Assembly (NCBI RefSeq): GCF_014645355.1
Contig: NZ_BMLS01000009.1
Span: 124,001 to 188,000 of the forward strand
Origin: Bowmanella pacifica
Lineage (GTDB): Bacteria > Pseudomonadota > Gammaproteobacteria > Enterobacterales > Alteromonadaceae
Length of the DNA stretch: 64,000 nt
Direction of reading: 5' to 3'
Positions 1 through 9,825 of the stretch are shown piece after piece (position 1 is the first letter of the stretch; every line of letters starts with the position of its first letter). The notes beneath the pieces are model-generated. The model did no database searches, was not told the origin of the DNA, and saw only the letters and a list, made by a program, of their open reading frames with translations. A program made the position numbers and the translations under genes.

Positions 1-292
1 GCAAGGCTTGATTAGTAGCGGCCACAATCGCTGCGCCACGCGCTTGTCCCAACTTCAAAGCCGAATCGGGGTTGCGGGCCATAAATACCTGTTCCACCGC
101 CATCTGGGTAGGTTGATACTGGGTGATGAGCTCGGTGATGCCATTATAGATAAGCTGTAAACGCTCGGGCAGAGCTCCGTCAGGGAGGCGAATACAGCCA
201 CTGCCCAGGTACTCAAATTTACTGCCAACCTGACGTATCACCCCATAACCGGTGATCCTTGAGCCGGGATCGATACCTAAAATAATACTCAC
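1..292 (-). CDS. ruvC: RuvC Holliday junction resolvase, N-terminal part (truncated by window edge)
   Basis: RuvC cuts Holliday junctions during recombinational repair, working with the RuvAB branch-migration motor. Only the first 97 codons lie in the window. The translation begins with a GTG codon at 292 and reads [15 protein letters not shown], the family's N-terminal motif containing the first catalytic aspartate. A second acidic motif (AVEQVF) and the following [16 protein letters not shown] block also match RuvC. The GTG start overlaps the nudB stop in a GTGA arrangement, so the two genes are probably translationally coupled. In many gammaproteobacteria yebC lies between nudB and ruvC; it is not here. 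Confidence 0.95.
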   Translation of the reverse strand, partial: MSIILGIDPGSRITGYGVIRQVGSKFEYLGSGCIRLPDGALPERLQLIYNGITELITQYQPTQMAVEQVFMARNPDSALKLGQARGAAIVAATNQAL

Positions 293-738
293 AGGTCTTC
301 TCCCCACGCCTTGGCTAGCCGTTTAATGGCTTCTCGATTGGTCTGTGACCACACCTTTTGCGCGGCCTCCCGCCAGGGAAGCCATAAATAATCGCTGTGT
401 TCGCTAAGCGCAATAGTCTGGCCAGATTTTACTTGCAGACAAAACACATATTCCGTGTTGGTGGTTACGCCGGGGGCATACCTGTGACGCCAGGCGGGAC
501 GAATGTCGTATTGGTTGGTAATAGCACAATCCACTAACTGATAGCCAAGGGTTGCAACATCAATACCCGTTTCTTCCAGCACTTCACGCAAGGCGGTATC
601 GAAAGGCTGTTCATCCGGCTCCATGGAGCCGGTGACCGATTGCCAGAAATTGGCATCATCCAGACGCTGCATCACCAACACTCGGTGATGCTGGTCATAA
701 ATTACCACCAGCACCGAGCGTGGCTGTTTAAAACTCAT
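289..738 (-). CDS. nudB: Nudix hydrolase, dihydroneopterin triphosphate pyrophosphatase
   Basis: A 149-residue Nudix enzyme. NudB removes pyrophosphate from dihydroneopterin triphosphate in folate synthesis. The Nudix box is intact: a glycine near residue 37 (GSMEPDE) leads into REVLEETGI, so the metal-binding glutamates are present. The C-terminal half has the expected [14 protein letters not shown] stretch. The identification rests on the family motif together with the aspS-nudB-ruvC order typical of gammaproteobacteria. The ATG overlaps the aspS stop (ATGA), and the stop overlaps the ruvC start, so the three genes form one translationally coupled unit read towards the left edge. Confidence 0.9.
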   Translation of the reverse strand: MSFKQPRSVLVVIYDQHHRVLVMQRLDDANFWQSVTGSMEPDEQPFDTALREVLEETGIDVATLGYQLVDCAITNQYDIRPAWRHRYAPGVTTNTEYVFCLQVKSGQTIALSEHSDYLWLPWREAAQKVWSQTNREAIKRLAKAWGEDL

Positions 739-2495
739 TGGCTGGTTTTAACAGTCTGGATAGCCAGTTCTTTGAGTGCATCAGGATTGGCAGGCGACGG
801 CGCGTCAGTTAACGGACAAGCCGCCGTGGTAGTTTTGGGGAAAGCCATCACATCACGAATGGAGCTTGCGCCCACCATCAGCATCACCATACGGTCTAAG
901 CCAAAGGCCAAACCCGCATGTGGCGGTGCACCGTAGCGCAGCGCTTCGAGCAGGAAGCCAAATTTCAGCTCAGCTTCTTCGTCACTGATGCCCAGGATGC
1001 GGAAGACCTCGGCCTGCATAGCCTGATCGTGAATACGTACCGAGCCACCGCCCAGTTCCACACCGTTTAGCACCATATCGTAAGCATTGGATACCGCATT
1101 TTGCGGGTCGGCCGCCAATTGCGCAGGAGTCATGTCACGTGGCGCGGTAAACGGATGATGCAACGCGTACAAGTTGCCATCCACTTCTTCGAACATGGGG
1201 AAGTCCACCACCCACAACGGACGCCACTCACCTTGCAACAGATTCAGGTCTTCACCCAGCTTAAGACGCAGAGCGCCCAGGGCCTCGGTAACCACACGAG
1301 CAGAATCAGCGCCAAACAGCAGGATATCGCCGGTTTCGGCACCGGTGCGTGCCAGTAAGGCGTTCGCCACCTCTTCACCGAGGAATTTAAGAATAGGAGA
1401 CTGCAAACCTTCCAGACCCGCCGCCTTGTCGTTTACCTTCAACCAGGCCAGGCCTTTGGCGCCGTAGATACCAACAAAGTTGCCGTAGTCATCCAACTGC
1501 TTACGGGACAAAGTGGCGCCGCCCGGCACACGAATAACACTTACGCGCCCCTTGGGATCATTGGCCGGACCACTGAATACTTTAAACTCGACATCCTTAA
1601 CCAGGTCTGCCACATCCACCAGCTCCAGTGGGTTACGCAAATCCGGCTTATCACTACCGTAGCGCTGCATGGCGTCGGCATAGGTCATACGCGGGAACTC
1701 ACCTAGCTCCACATTTAGCAGGTCGTTAAACAGGCCACGAATCATTCGTTCAGTGATGGCCATTACACCATCGGCATCGAGGAAAGAGGTCTCGATATCG
1801 ATTTGGGTAAATTCTGGCTGGCGGTCAGCGCGCAGGTCTTCGTCGCGGAAGCATTTAACAATCTGGTAGTAACGGTCCATGCCCGACATCATCAGCAGCT
1901 GTTTAAACAGCTGTGGTGATTGCGGCAGGGCAAAAAATTCACCTTTATGGGTACGGCTGGGCACCAGATAATCCCGAGCCCCTTCCGGCGTCGCTTTAGT
2001 CAGAATTGGCGTTTCAATATCCAGAAAGCCTTCGTCTTCCAAATAACGACGTACCGCCCCCGTTACTTTGGCGCGGAACATCAGACGCTCGGTCATCACC
2101 GGGCGACGCAGGTCAAGATAACGGTACTTTAAACGCTGCTCTTCCGAGTTTTCCTGGTTGAAGTCCAGCGGCAAAGGTGCAGCTTTGTTCAGCACAGTGA
2201 GCGCTTTACCCAGGATTTCAATTTCCCCGGTACTCATGTCTTTATTGACCTGTCCTTCTGGACGGGCACGTACCAGACCTGTGATTTGCACACAAAATTC
2301 GTTACGCACTTTATTGGCTTGCTCGAAAACATCGGCCAAGTCAGGATCGTACACCACCTGCACTACGCCCTGGCGATCACGTAAATCGAGGAAAATAACG
2401 CCACCTAGGTCACGTCGACGATTTACCCAACCAGTCAGCGTCACTTCCTGACCAACAAAAGATGCATTGATATTGCCGCAATAATCTGTGCGCAT
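735..2495 (-). CDS. aspS: Aspartyl-tRNA synthetase
   Basis: Charges tRNA-Asp with aspartate in the cytoplasm. At 586 residues it has the normal length of the bacterial type. Visible in order are an N-terminal OB-fold anticodon-binding domain (about residues 15-105, [23 protein letters not shown]), the class II core with motif 2 ([19 protein letters not shown]), the bacterial GAD insertion (about 280-420), and motif 3 near the C-terminus ([12 protein letters not shown]). It is the first gene of aspS-nudB-ruvC and overlaps nudB by 4 bases. Confidence 0.97.
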   Translation of the reverse strand: MRTDYCGNINASFVGQEVTLTGWVNRRRDLGGVIFLDLRDRQGVVQVVYDPDLADVFEQANKVRNEFCVQITGLVRARPEGQVNKDMSTGEIEILGKALTVLNKAAPLPLDFNQENSEEQRLKYRYLDLRRPVMTERLMFRAKVTGAVRRYLEDEGFLDIETPILTKATPEGARDYLVPSRTHKGEFFALPQSPQLFKQLLMMSGMDRYYQIVKCFRDEDLRADRQPEFTQIDIETSFLDADGVMAITERMIRGLFNDLLNVELGEFPRMTYADAMQRYGSDKPDLRNPLELVDVADLVKDVEFKVFSGPANDPKGRVSVIRVPGGATLSRKQLDDYGNFVGIYGAKGLAWLKVNDKAAGLEGLQSPILKFLGEEVANALLARTGAETGDILLFGADSARVVTEALGALRLKLGEDLNLLQGEWRPLWVVDFPMFEEVDGNLYALHHPFTAPRDMTPAQLAADPQNAVSNAYDMVLNGVELGGGSVRIHDQAMQAEVFRILGISDEEAELKFGFLLEALRYGAPPHAGLAFGLDRMVMLMVGASSIRDVMAFPKTTTAACPLTDAPSPANPDALKELAIQTVKTSQ

Positions 2496-2565
2496 GAATA
2501 AAACCTTGTCTTAGAAAACCGGCCCTGAATTGGCCGAGAAAAAAAGCCGAAACCAAAGGCCGCAT

Positions 2566-2571
2566 AGTATA
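2566..2571 (-). promoter_or_regulatory. Possible -10 element for aspS
   Basis: On the minus strand this reads TATACT and would start transcription about 65 bases before the aspS ATG. I cannot find a convincing -35 hexamer at the right distance, so this is a weak candidate only. Confidence 0.25.
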
Positions 2572-2667
2572 CCCAAACCATATGAATATGCGAGGTGTCA
2601 CGCAGGCTTCTGTCATGACCTGTTACTTTGATAGACTGGCCGGCCTTTGCTGTTTGTCTGGATTACC

Positions 2668-3528
2668 ATGCCATCTTTTTCATCCCTTTATGCTGGCTGC
2701 CCTATGTGGCATATGGATGCGTGGTCCAGCAGTATTTTCCCCGCCGCCAGTTCTGCTGCCCAAAGCCTCTACCACTACAGCAGGTTGTTTAATTCGGTAG
2801 AGGGCAATACCAGTTTTTACCAGATTCCCGATCAAGCAAACTTACGGCGCTGGCAGCAAAGCGTACCCGAACACTTTCGATTTTGCTTTAAATTCCACCA
2901 GGGTATCAGCCACCATCAACTGCTGCTGAATGTAGAGCAGCAAACGCTAGATTTTCTGGCCCGCTTTAGGCCTATGGCCACACAAATTGGTTGCCTGATG
3001 TTGCAACTCCCTGCTCATTTTGGCCCTCAGCACTTGCCGCGTTTGCAGCATTTTTTACAACTGCTGCCGGAAGGTTTTCACTATGGAGTGGAAGTGCGTC
3101 ATCCGGCGTTTTTTGCCAAAGGCGAAGAAGAGCGCCAATTCAACAGATTGCTGCTGGACAGAGGAGTTAATCGCGTCATTATGGACACCCGCGGCCTATT
3201 CAGTGCCAAGGGCAATAACGGGCTTTTGGGCGAAGTGAAAATGAAAAAACCACGCGTACCGGTTAATGTGATTGCCACGGCTGAGCGCCCTATCGTGCGC
3301 TTTGTAGGCCATCCGGATATTCCGACCAACCGGCGTTTTTACCAAAGCTGGCACAGCAAGCTGCAGCAATGGCTGGACGAAGGCAAAACCCCTTTTATGT
3401 TTTTCCACCTAGCGGATAACGCCGATGCCCCTTTTTTGGCTGAGCAATTTTTTCAGGACTGGCCCAAAGGCTCCTCACCTTTTGCCATCAATCTGCCACG
3501 TCAGGCCAGCCAGACTAGTCTGTTTTAG
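2668..3528 (+). CDS. DUF72 family protein, YecE-like
   Basis: A 286-residue member of DUF72, a TIM-barrel-like family of unknown biochemical function that includes E. coli YecE. The match is recognisable along the whole length: YAGCPMW near the start, FNSVEGNTSFYQIPD, FRFCFKFHQGISH, LQLPAHFGP, FHYGVEVRHPAFFAKGEEE and the C-terminal QTSLF ending. An in-frame TTG at 2647 would add seven residues (total 293), but the ATG at 2668 places the conserved YAGCP strand at the usual distance from the N-terminus and is preferred. It is transcribed divergently from aspS and stands alone. Confidence 0.85.
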   Translation: MPSFSSLYAGCPMWHMDAWSSSIFPAASSAAQSLYHYSRLFNSVEGNTSFYQIPDQANLRRWQQSVPEHFRFCFKFHQGISHHQLLLNVEQQTLDFLARFRPMATQIGCLMLQLPAHFGPQHLPRLQHFLQLLPEGFHYGVEVRHPAFFAKGEEERQFNRLLLDRGVNRVIMDTRGLFSAKGNNGLLGEVKMKKPRVPVNVIATAERPIVRFVGHPDIPTNRRFYQSWHSKLQQWLDEGKTPFMFFHLADNADAPFLAEQFFQDWPKGSSPFAINLPRQASQTSLF

Positions 3529-3672
3529 CTAGCACCTGTTGAGCACGTATTGTTACAGTTTTAACACAGATCCGTGTTCACAAGCCCTCTAGTCTGCAAT
3601 AGGCTTGCCCCAGGGCATATTGACCCCGTTAAAAATGAGAAGGCATGTGTTAAATGCCAATAAGGACACCTG

Positions 3673-6600
3673 ATGAAGATAAAACTCTTATTAAGCCTGA
3701 TGTTTGGCGTCAGCACTCTGGCTAATGCAGCCGAAGGTTATTACCGTTTTCCGGCACTGGCAGGGAATACTTTAGTATTTACCGCAGAAGGCGATCTGTG
3801 GGTAGCGGGCCTCAATCAGTCTCAGGCCAGACGCCTAACCACTCACCCCGCAGAAGAAACCATGGCGGCCTTATCTAAAGACGGCAAATATGTCGCTTTT
3901 GTAGCGAACTATGAGGGAGCCAACGAGGTGTATATGCTGCCTATTGAGGGTGGTCTGGCTAAGCGCCTTACGTTTGAGCAAGCACAAGTAAAAGTGCACG
4001 GCTGGACAGCCTCAGGCGAGGTGCTTTATAGCACAACCGGCCGTACAGGCATGTCAAACAGTTGGAACCTGCTAAGTGTAAACCCCGAAAATCTACAAGT
4101 CACTGAACTGGAAGTGGCCGACGCCGTGGAAGGGGTGTTGGACGACTCAGGCAAGCATTTGTATTTCAGTCAGTTTGGTCTGCAAGTGTCTGTAGATAAC
4201 ACCCGTCAATACCGCGGCGGCGCAACCGGTGAGCTGTGGCATTTCATACCAGGGAAGCACCAAGAAGCGAAGGCCCTGACCGACAGCCACGATGGTTCAG
4301 TACGCCGTCCTATGCTGCATAACAACAAGTTGTATTTTATCTCGGATAACAGTGGCAACGATAATATCTGGCGCATGAATCTGGATGGATCCGATATAGA
4401 GCAGGTTACCCAATTCAAGGATTTAGCCGTGCGTCACGCCAGCCTCAGCGGTGATAAGCTGGTATTCCAGTTGGGTGCCGACTTGCAGCTGTTAGACCTG
4501 GTCAGTGGCGCAATGCAAAAACTGCCATTGAATCTCACCTCGGATTTTCCCAATCTGCGTGAACACTGGGAAAACACCCCCCTGCGTTACTTAACATCCA
4601 CCAGTCTTGCCGGTGAGCAGGAAAAAGCCGTCTTAACCGCCCGAGGACGCATTGCCGTGTCCGGCATAGACAAATCCCGTTTAGTTGAAATCGCCACACC
4701 GAAAAACTCGCGCAGTCGCAATGCCCTGCTCAGTCATGACGGAAAATGGGTATACGCCTTTAACGATGCCAGCGGCGAAATGGAGATCTGGCGCTACGCA
4801 GCTGACGGCTCAAGTAACGCCAAGCAATTAACCCAGGATGGCAATACTTATCGCTGGAACCTGAGCTTGTCACCGGACGGTAACTCCTTGGTGCATGATG
4901 ATAAAAACGGCAATGTCTGGCTACTCGATTTAACCAGCGGTAAAAACCGCAAAATTATCAGTGGTTATGCTGGTCTCTCTGCGCTTACCAGCCTGAGCTG
5001 GTCACCGGATAGCAGCCTGCTGGCCATGGCCGGTACAGGACTGGGTAAAGATCGTGGGCAAATCACGCTGTTTGACGTTAAAAAAAAGCGCTCGCAAATT
5101 CTCACGTCTGAGAAATATGAGTCCTATGCCCCCGCTTTCAGCGATGATGGAAAATGGTTGTATTTCCTGTCTAACCGCCATTTCGTCGCTACGCCAAACT
5201 CTCCCTGGGGTGATCGTAATATGGGCCCGGCCTTTGACCGGCGCAGCCAGATATTTGCTTATGCGCTGGACCCGAAAGCCCGTTTCCCCTTCCAGGCCGA
5301 TGATGAATTGTTAGCCGGTTTGGATAACAAGGCCGATGAAGATAAAAAGGAAAAAGACAGCAAAAACAACAAGTCGGCTAAGAAAGCCTCAGAGCTGGAC
5401 TGGCAAGGTATCAGCCAGCGGCTTTGGCAGGTTAAGGCGCCTGCAGGCAATTACAAGGGACTTCAGGCCAATAAAGACTACTTGTATGTACTGGATCAAA
5501 TTAGTGAACCAGGCAGCAAGCCAGCGATTAAGTCTATTGAGATCAACCCACAAGCCAAGCTGGAAACCTTTAAAGACGATATTGCGGAGTTTACCCTGTC
5601 GGCTGACGGCAAGAAAATGCTGGTACGGCAGCAAGGTGCAGATAACGCCAATATCTTTATTGTGGACGCCAAGCAGAAGTTTCCCGCTGATAGCAGCCAG
5701 AACAAGCTCAATAGCCAAGACTGGCAAATGCTGCTTAAACCCAGTGAAGAATGGCAACAGATGTTCCATGACGCCTGGCTAATGCACCGAGATTCGCTGT
5801 TTGATACGCGTATGCGTGGCCTTGATTGGGCTGCGGTAAAAGACAAATATCAGCCGCTGCTGGAACGTGTTACCGATCGATATGAACTTAACGACGTGTT
5901 CGCGCAGATGATGGGTGAATTGAATACCCTGCACTCTCAGGTATACGGCGGAGATTTCCCTAAAGCCAACGAACGCCCTCGCGCCGCCTCATTGGCAGCA
6001 ACCTTTGCGCCAACCGCCAAAGGAGTGCAAATCTCTCATATCTTCCAACACGACCCAGAGCTGCCGGAGCGCGCTTCGCCACTGGCTAAACCCGGGGTTG
6101 ATGCCAAACCGGGCGATATTATCCTGGCCGTTAATGGCCAGCCTGTCAGCCAGGTTGGTGAACTATACAGCGCCCTTCGAAACCAGCAAAACAAACAGGT
6201 TTTACTGCAGCTCAAGCGCGGCGGAAAGTCTCACCAAACCGTGGTCACACCAATTAGCAATAGAGACGCTAGCCGCCTGCAATATCTGGACTGGGTGAAT
6301 CAGAATCGCCAGAAAGTGGAACAAGCCAACCCTGATGTTGGTTATCTGCATATTTATGCCATGGGCGGCAATGATATTGCCGAGTTTGCCCGTGAGTTCT
6401 ACGCCAACTACAACAAAAAGGGCTTGGTTATCGACGTTCGTCGTAACCGCGGCGGAAATATCGACAGTTGGCTGATTGAGAAGCTGATGCGCAAAGCCTG
6501 GGCATTTTGGGAAAATACCCGAGGTGAAGCCAATACCAATATGCAGTCTGCGTTCAGAGGGCATTTAGTGGTATTGGCTGATCAGTATACCTACTCAGAC

Positions 6601-6960
6601 GGCGAAACTTTTACCGCCGCCGTTAAGGCTCTGAATCTGGCGCCTGTAGTGGGCAAGCGCACGGCCGGAGCCGGGGTATGGCTGACCGGTCGAAATCGTC
6701 TGACCGACAATGGTATGGCCAGAGTGGCGGAATTTGCCCAGTTTGCCATGGATGGTCGCTGGATAGTGGAAGGCCACGGTGTTGAACCCACAATAGAGGT
6801 GGATAACTTGCCCCATGCGACTTATATGGGCCAAGATGCTCAATTGACCTATGCGCTCGACTATCTCAGCAAACAATTGCAAGCGCAGCCAGTTCCCACT
6901 CTTAAGGCCCAGCCCCTGCCCGGCGTTAATGACCCCGCCGGGGACATACTGAAAAGATAA
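3673..6960 (+). CDS. Secreted tricorn-type protease, S41 family
   Basis: A 1095-residue exported protein. A signal peptide (cleavage probably after ANA, about residue 20) is followed by two stretches of TolB/WD-like beta-propeller repeats (about 25-320 and 330-540; for example SPDGNSLVHDDKNGNVWLLD), a lysine-rich linker near 555-570, a helical core, a PDZ domain (about 780-860, AKPGDIILAVNGQPVS) and a C-terminal S41 catalytic domain. By analogy with tricorn protease the catalytic histidine is H754 in TLHSQVYGGD and the nucleophile S975 in YSDGE. The family degrades peptides; here it should act in the periplasm or outside the cell. The start follows AAGGACACCTG. Single gene with its own terminator. 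Confidence 0.9.
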   Translation: MKIKLLLSLMFGVSTLANAAEGYYRFPALAGNTLVFTAEGDLWVAGLNQSQARRLTTHPAEETMAALSKDGKYVAFVANYEGANEVYMLPIEGGLAKRLTFEQAQVKVHGWTASGEVLYSTTGRTGMSNSWNLLSVNPENLQVTELEVADAVEGVLDDSGKHLYFSQFGLQVSVDNTRQYRGGATGELWHFIPGKHQEAKALTDSHDGSVRRPMLHNNKLYFISDNSGNDNIWRMNLDGSDIEQVTQFKDLAVRHASLSGDKLVFQLGADLQLLDLVSGAMQKLPLNLTSDFPNLREHWENTPLRYLTSTSLAGEQEKAVLTARGRIAVSGIDKSRLVEIATPKNSRSRNALLSHDGKWVYAFNDASGEMEIWRYAADGSSNAKQLTQDGNTYRWNLSLSPDGNSLVHDDKNGNVWLLDLTSGKNRKIISGYAGLSALTSLSWSPDSSLLAMAGTGLGKDRGQITLFDVKKKRSQILTSEKYESYAPAFSDDGKWLYFLSNRHFVATPNSPWGDRNMGPAFDRRSQIFAYALDPKARFPFQADDELLAGLDNKADEDKKEKDSKNNKSAKKASELDWQGISQRLWQVKAPAGNYKGLQANKDYLYVLDQISEPGSKPAIKSIEINPQAKLETFKDDIAEFTLSADGKKMLVRQQGADNANIFIVDAKQKFPADSSQNKLNSQDWQMLLKPSEEWQQMFHDAWLMHRDSLFDTRMRGLDWAAVKDKYQPLLERVTDRYELNDVFAQMMGELNTLHSQVYGGDFPKANERPRAASLAATFAPTAKGVQISHIFQHDPELPERASPLAKPGVDAKPGDIILAVNGQPVSQVGELYSALRNQQNKQVLLQLKRGGKSHQTVVTPISNRDASRLQYLDWVNQNRQKVEQANPDVGYLHIYAMGGNDIAEFAREFYANYNKKGLVIDVRRNRGGNIDSWLIEKLMRKAWAFWENTRGEANTNMQSAFRGHLVVLADQYTYSDGETFTAAVKALNLAPVVGKRTAGAGVWLTGRNRLTDNGMARVAEFAQFAMDGRWIVEGHGVEPTIEVDNLPHATYMGQDAQLTYALDYLSKQLQAQPVPTLKAQPLPGVNDPAGDILKR

Positions 6961-6967
6961 ATGACAG

Positions 6968-6995
6968 AAAAGACCGGTCAGTGCTCGGTCTTTTT
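6968..6995 (+). terminator. Rho-independent terminator after the tricorn-type protease
   Basis: AAAAGACCG at 6968-6976 pairs with CGGTCTTTT at 6986-6994, followed by more T residues. The stop codon of the upstream gene is at 6958-6960. Confidence 0.85.
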
Positions 6996-7125
6996 ATTTC
7001 CAGCTATGGATGGGATGCCGACGTTGTCGGAACATTCGTCGACGATGTCCTGCAGATACTCATTCCCCCTAAGTCTTGAGAAATCATGGGTTCAACCACA
7101 ATCAAAAAAAATGTTCAAGAAATTT

Positions 7126-7155
7126 TTAACATTTTAATTACACATTAACTATACT
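7126..7155 (+). promoter_or_regulatory. Candidate sigma-70 promoter for the 13-gene operon
   Basis: TTAACA at 7126-7131 and TATACT at 7150-7155 are separated by 18 bases inside an AT-rich stretch. It is the best promoter-like sequence in the 484-base gap before the operon and would leave a transcribed leader of about 280 bases. Confidence 0.5.
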
Positions 7156-7444
7156 CGCAGTAAGCCCAAGTTATGACACCCTAAGCTTCTGATTAATAAG
7201 CAAGGATGTCACCGCTGTCATGCCTTTGACAGCTCAGTGTGGGCATCTATCCAGGCGCAAAAATATCCTCATAGGGCGATGGCCCGGGCATTTTTGACAC
7301 AAGGATCCAGAACAAAACAACGATATCCGGCAGGCAGCTGAACATAGGACACCGGGAAACACACTATCACTACCTGATAAGCCCTTGAGCACGCTGATCA
7401 GGTAAGAGGTTTCAGGTAAATAACTCGTTCCTTGGGGTTGTATT
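7156..7444 (+). other. Long structured 5' leader of the 13-gene operon
   Basis: This holds no convincing gene. It contains GCTGTCA (7214-7220) paired with TGACAGC (7227-7233) over a 6-base loop, and TACCTGAT (7371-7378) paired with ATCAGGTA (7397-7404) over an 18-base loop. AAAAAT and ATTTTT flank a GC-rich palindrome in between (about 7259-7295). I compared it by eye with c-di-GMP-I and cobalamin riboswitch signatures and found no match. It could be a regulatory leader, but that is inference. Confidence 0.35.
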
Positions 7445-8644
7445 ATGTGTATTGCTGCCCGTTGCTTGGTAAGTCCTTCTGTATTGATATGTTTGCTGTT
7501 GTCCCCTGCCTCGCCCGCAGCAGAGCTGGATATGCAATCTATCCGACCCTACTTGCAGGAAATTGATCGCGTTCAGCAGGATGAAGGAACCTACAGTCCA
7601 CAGTTAGGACAGTTACTGGCTCAGCTTGGGGTTGCCTATCAACAGCAAAACCAGCACGAGTTAGCCATTGACAGTTTTTCCCGGGCACTGCAAATCACCA
7701 AGATAAGTCAGGGGATTTACGCTCTGGCACAAGTACCAATTATTGAAAAAATGCATAGCAGCATGATGGCGCAAAAGCGTTGGAAAGAGCTGGATGACAT
7801 GCACCAGCGAGTATATTGGCTGGTTAATCGCAATTACAAACCAGACGATCCTCAGCTACTGCCCTACTTGTTCAGTTATGCCAGTTGGCTGCTGTTTGTT
7901 CACCATCATGAATTTCTCAACGAGGCTTATGTCAGGCTGCTGCAGTCAGAAGCGCTCTACCAGCAGACCCATGACATTATCCTGGCCAACTTCGGCGACA
8001 AAGATCCCCGTATGGTGCAGAGCCTCAAAGGGTTAGTGATGGCCAGCTTTTTTAAATCGCAGCTTGGGCCAGCGCAGTTGGAGTTCAGTTTTGACAACCT
8101 GGATATGACCCGTCAAGGCAGTTTTTACATGGGCTTACCCGCTGTTGACTATCGCACAGAGAATTATCGGGATGGCAAAATCGCCCTGGAAAAAATGGTG
8201 GAAATTTATGACGCCCAAACTGAGTCAGCCGCCATGCAAGGTAAAGTGCTAGCCAGAGTGGGGCTAGCAGACTGGTATCTGATGTTTGGTAAAACCAGTC
8301 ATGCATTTAATACCTATCGGGAAGCCAGGGAATTGGCTCGCCAGGGACATGAAAGTAGCGCCATCAAGCTTTTTGAGCGGCCCACCTTGCTGCCGGACTC
8401 CCGCTTATTCCTTGCTGATGATGGTCAGAATAGGGAGCCGGACCGCTTTGTGCTGGCCAGCTTTGATGTCAATGCCCACGGCAAAGCTAACAATATTCAG
8501 TTACTTGATTCCAATCCATTGGATGCAACCGCTATGCGTTCCAGAGCACTTAAATTCTTGCGTACGGCCAGTTTTCGCCCACGCTTTGAAGAAGAGGAAC
8601 CCATAGATACGCAGGGTGTTCGGCTGAAACTCAGCAACCCATAG
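7445..8644 (+). CDS. Secreted TPR protein with TonB-C-like C-terminal domain
   Basis: First gene of the operon, 399 residues. The N-terminus is a signal peptide (LICLLLSPASPAAE, cleavage near residue 27). Residues 45-300 are helical with TPR-like repeats, the clearest being QLGVAYQQQNQHELAIDSFSRAL. The last 70 residues (FDVNAHGKANNIQLLDSNP, then a segment ending in FRPRF) have the beta-alpha-beta pattern of the TonB C-terminal domain, which touches outer-membrane partners. There is no N-terminal TonB transmembrane anchor and no proline-rich spacer, so it is not a classical TonB. It is probably periplasmic. In a locus with an ExbB-like channel this domain is suggestive, but the TonB-C call rests on pattern only. 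Confidence 0.65.
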   Translation: MCIAARCLVSPSVLICLLLSPASPAAELDMQSIRPYLQEIDRVQQDEGTYSPQLGQLLAQLGVAYQQQNQHELAIDSFSRALQITKISQGIYALAQVPIIEKMHSSMMAQKRWKELDDMHQRVYWLVNRNYKPDDPQLLPYLFSYASWLLFVHHHEFLNEAYVRLLQSEALYQQTHDIILANFGDKDPRMVQSLKGLVMASFFKSQLGPAQLEFSFDNLDMTRQGSFYMGLPAVDYRTENYRDGKIALEKMVEIYDAQTESAAMQGKVLARVGLADWYLMFGKTSHAFNTYREARELARQGHESSAIKLFERPTLLPDSRLFLADDGQNREPDRFVLASFDVNAHGKANNIQLLDSNPLDATAMRSRALKFLRTASFRPRFEEEEPIDTQGVRLKLSNP

Positions 8645-8654
8645 GAGCAGTATT

Positions 8655-9812
8655 ATGTCGATTCGAAAACCCAATCAACGATACAGAGTGTCGCTGCTAG
8701 CTACTGCGTTGTTTATGGCGTTGAGTGGTTGTGAGTCTACATCGCAGCCCTCCCCTCCAACACCTCAACCGTCTCAACCCAGTCCACCTAGCCAGCCGAG
8801 CACTTCGTCGGGGCAAGGACAGGGGCAAAGCCAGGAACAAGGACAAGGCCAGAGCCAGTCAACACCATCAAGGCCTTCCAGTGGCAGTCAACCTAGTCAG
8901 TCCCAGAGACAATCCTCATCCAAGGATGGCCAGGCACAGCGCAGTCCGGCTTCTGCGACAGGGGAAGCCTCAGAGCAAGGCACTCAGGGACAACAACAAG
9001 GCAATCAACAAACGGGGGCGGAGCCGTACGGCAGTGCCGGCAACACCGGGCAACAAACAGAGGGTATGGGCAATGAAGGGATGCATCAGCCAGACGTCGG
9101 TGCAGGTCAGAATGAGCAAGATCTAGGTGGTAACGCCAGTGGTTATGAAGAGTCCAGCAATGAGTCCAATGATGGCATACAAGGCGAAGGGCAAAGTGAG
9201 TCAGACGATATCGACTTTTCAGAGGAAGTAAGTGCAGCTTCTTCGTCTTCTTCGTCTTCTTCGTCTTCTTCGTCTTCTTCGTCTTCAGCTTCACAGACCA
9301 CGACCACCAGTCAAGAAGCAGCGTCTCAACAAAATACCGCAACAGACGAACAGCTTATCGCTAAAGCCGATGCCCGTTTAGACAGCGCTATGGGCCAGTA
9401 CGACCAGATGATACTGCGGGAAAATAGCTACATACGAGATCGGGCCGCCAAGCAAGGTGCCTCGTTGCCCGAGGACAACAGTGGCGACGAGGAGATGGCT
9501 GAATCCGCTGAAGATCGAGGTTTCGGCGGTGAACAAGCCAATCAGCAAAGTTCGCCGGCTGGCGACACATCTTCTTCTGGAGCGCCATCCTCAGCAGGCT
9601 CGCCCTTGCCCGAAGGGGGCGCTCCGTTACCCGGTGTCAGTGGCGTGCCAGCGGATATTCCCGATGCTAATGAGGATGATGTGGTTGCCAGACAAATTCG
9701 CGAGGCGGCCATCAAAGAGCGAGACCCTGTGCTAAGAGAGCAGCTTTGGAATGAGTATCGCAAATACAAAGGTTTGCCACTGAAAAAGTCCACCAGCGGG
9801 CAATCAGGATAA
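8655..9812 (+). CDS. Low-complexity Gln/Ser/Gly-rich lipoprotein
   Basis: 385 residues, start supported by AGGAG 7 bases upstream. A lipoprotein signal peptide ends in LSGC (C26); the residue after the cysteine is Glu, not Asp, so outer-membrane sorting is expected. Residues 30-190 are rich in Pro, Ser, Gln and Gly with GQGQSQ-type repeats. A poly-serine tract near residues 195-212 is encoded by a 9-base tandem repeat. The C-terminal 50 residues are ordered and charged (DANEDDVVARQIREAAIKERD, then LREQLWNEYRKYK) and are likely the functional contact region. The function is unknown; its position suggests a flexible envelope component of the system. Confidence 0.7.
   Translation: MSIRKPNQRYRVSLLATALFMALSGCESTSQPSPPTPQPSQPSPPSQPSTSSGQGQGQSQEQGQGQSQSTPSRPSSGSQPSQSQRQSSSKDGQAQRSPASATGEASEQGTQGQQQGNQQTGAEPYGSAGNTGQQTEGMGNEGMHQPDVGAGQNEQDLGGNASGYEESSNESNDGIQGEGQSESDDIDFSEEVSAASSSSSSSSSSSSSSSSASQTTTTSQEAASQQNTATDEQLIAKADARLDSAMGQYDQMILRENSYIRDRAAKQGASLPEDNSGDEEMAESAEDRGFGGEQANQQSSPAGDTSSSGAPSSAGSPLPEGGAPLPGVSGVPADIPDANEDDVVARQIREAAIKERDPVLREQLWNEYRKYKGLPLKKSTSGQSG
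9239..9283 (+). repeat. In-frame 9-base tandem repeat encoding poly-serine
   Basis: Five perfect copies of TTCTTCGTC lie inside the lipoprotein gene. As the unit is a multiple of three, copy-number change would lengthen or shorten the serine tract without breaking the frame. Confidence 0.95.
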
Positions 9813-9825
9813 TCGGGAGACACAA

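Noticed and set aside
7156-7444. c-di-GMP-I or cobalamin riboswitch
   Set aside because: The conserved core sequences of these classes are not present; only generic hairpins are seen.
8893-9342. Minus-strand frame with a repeated Lys-Thr-Lys tract
   Set aside because: This is the reverse reading of the poly-serine repeat inside the lipoprotein gene and has no signal of its own.
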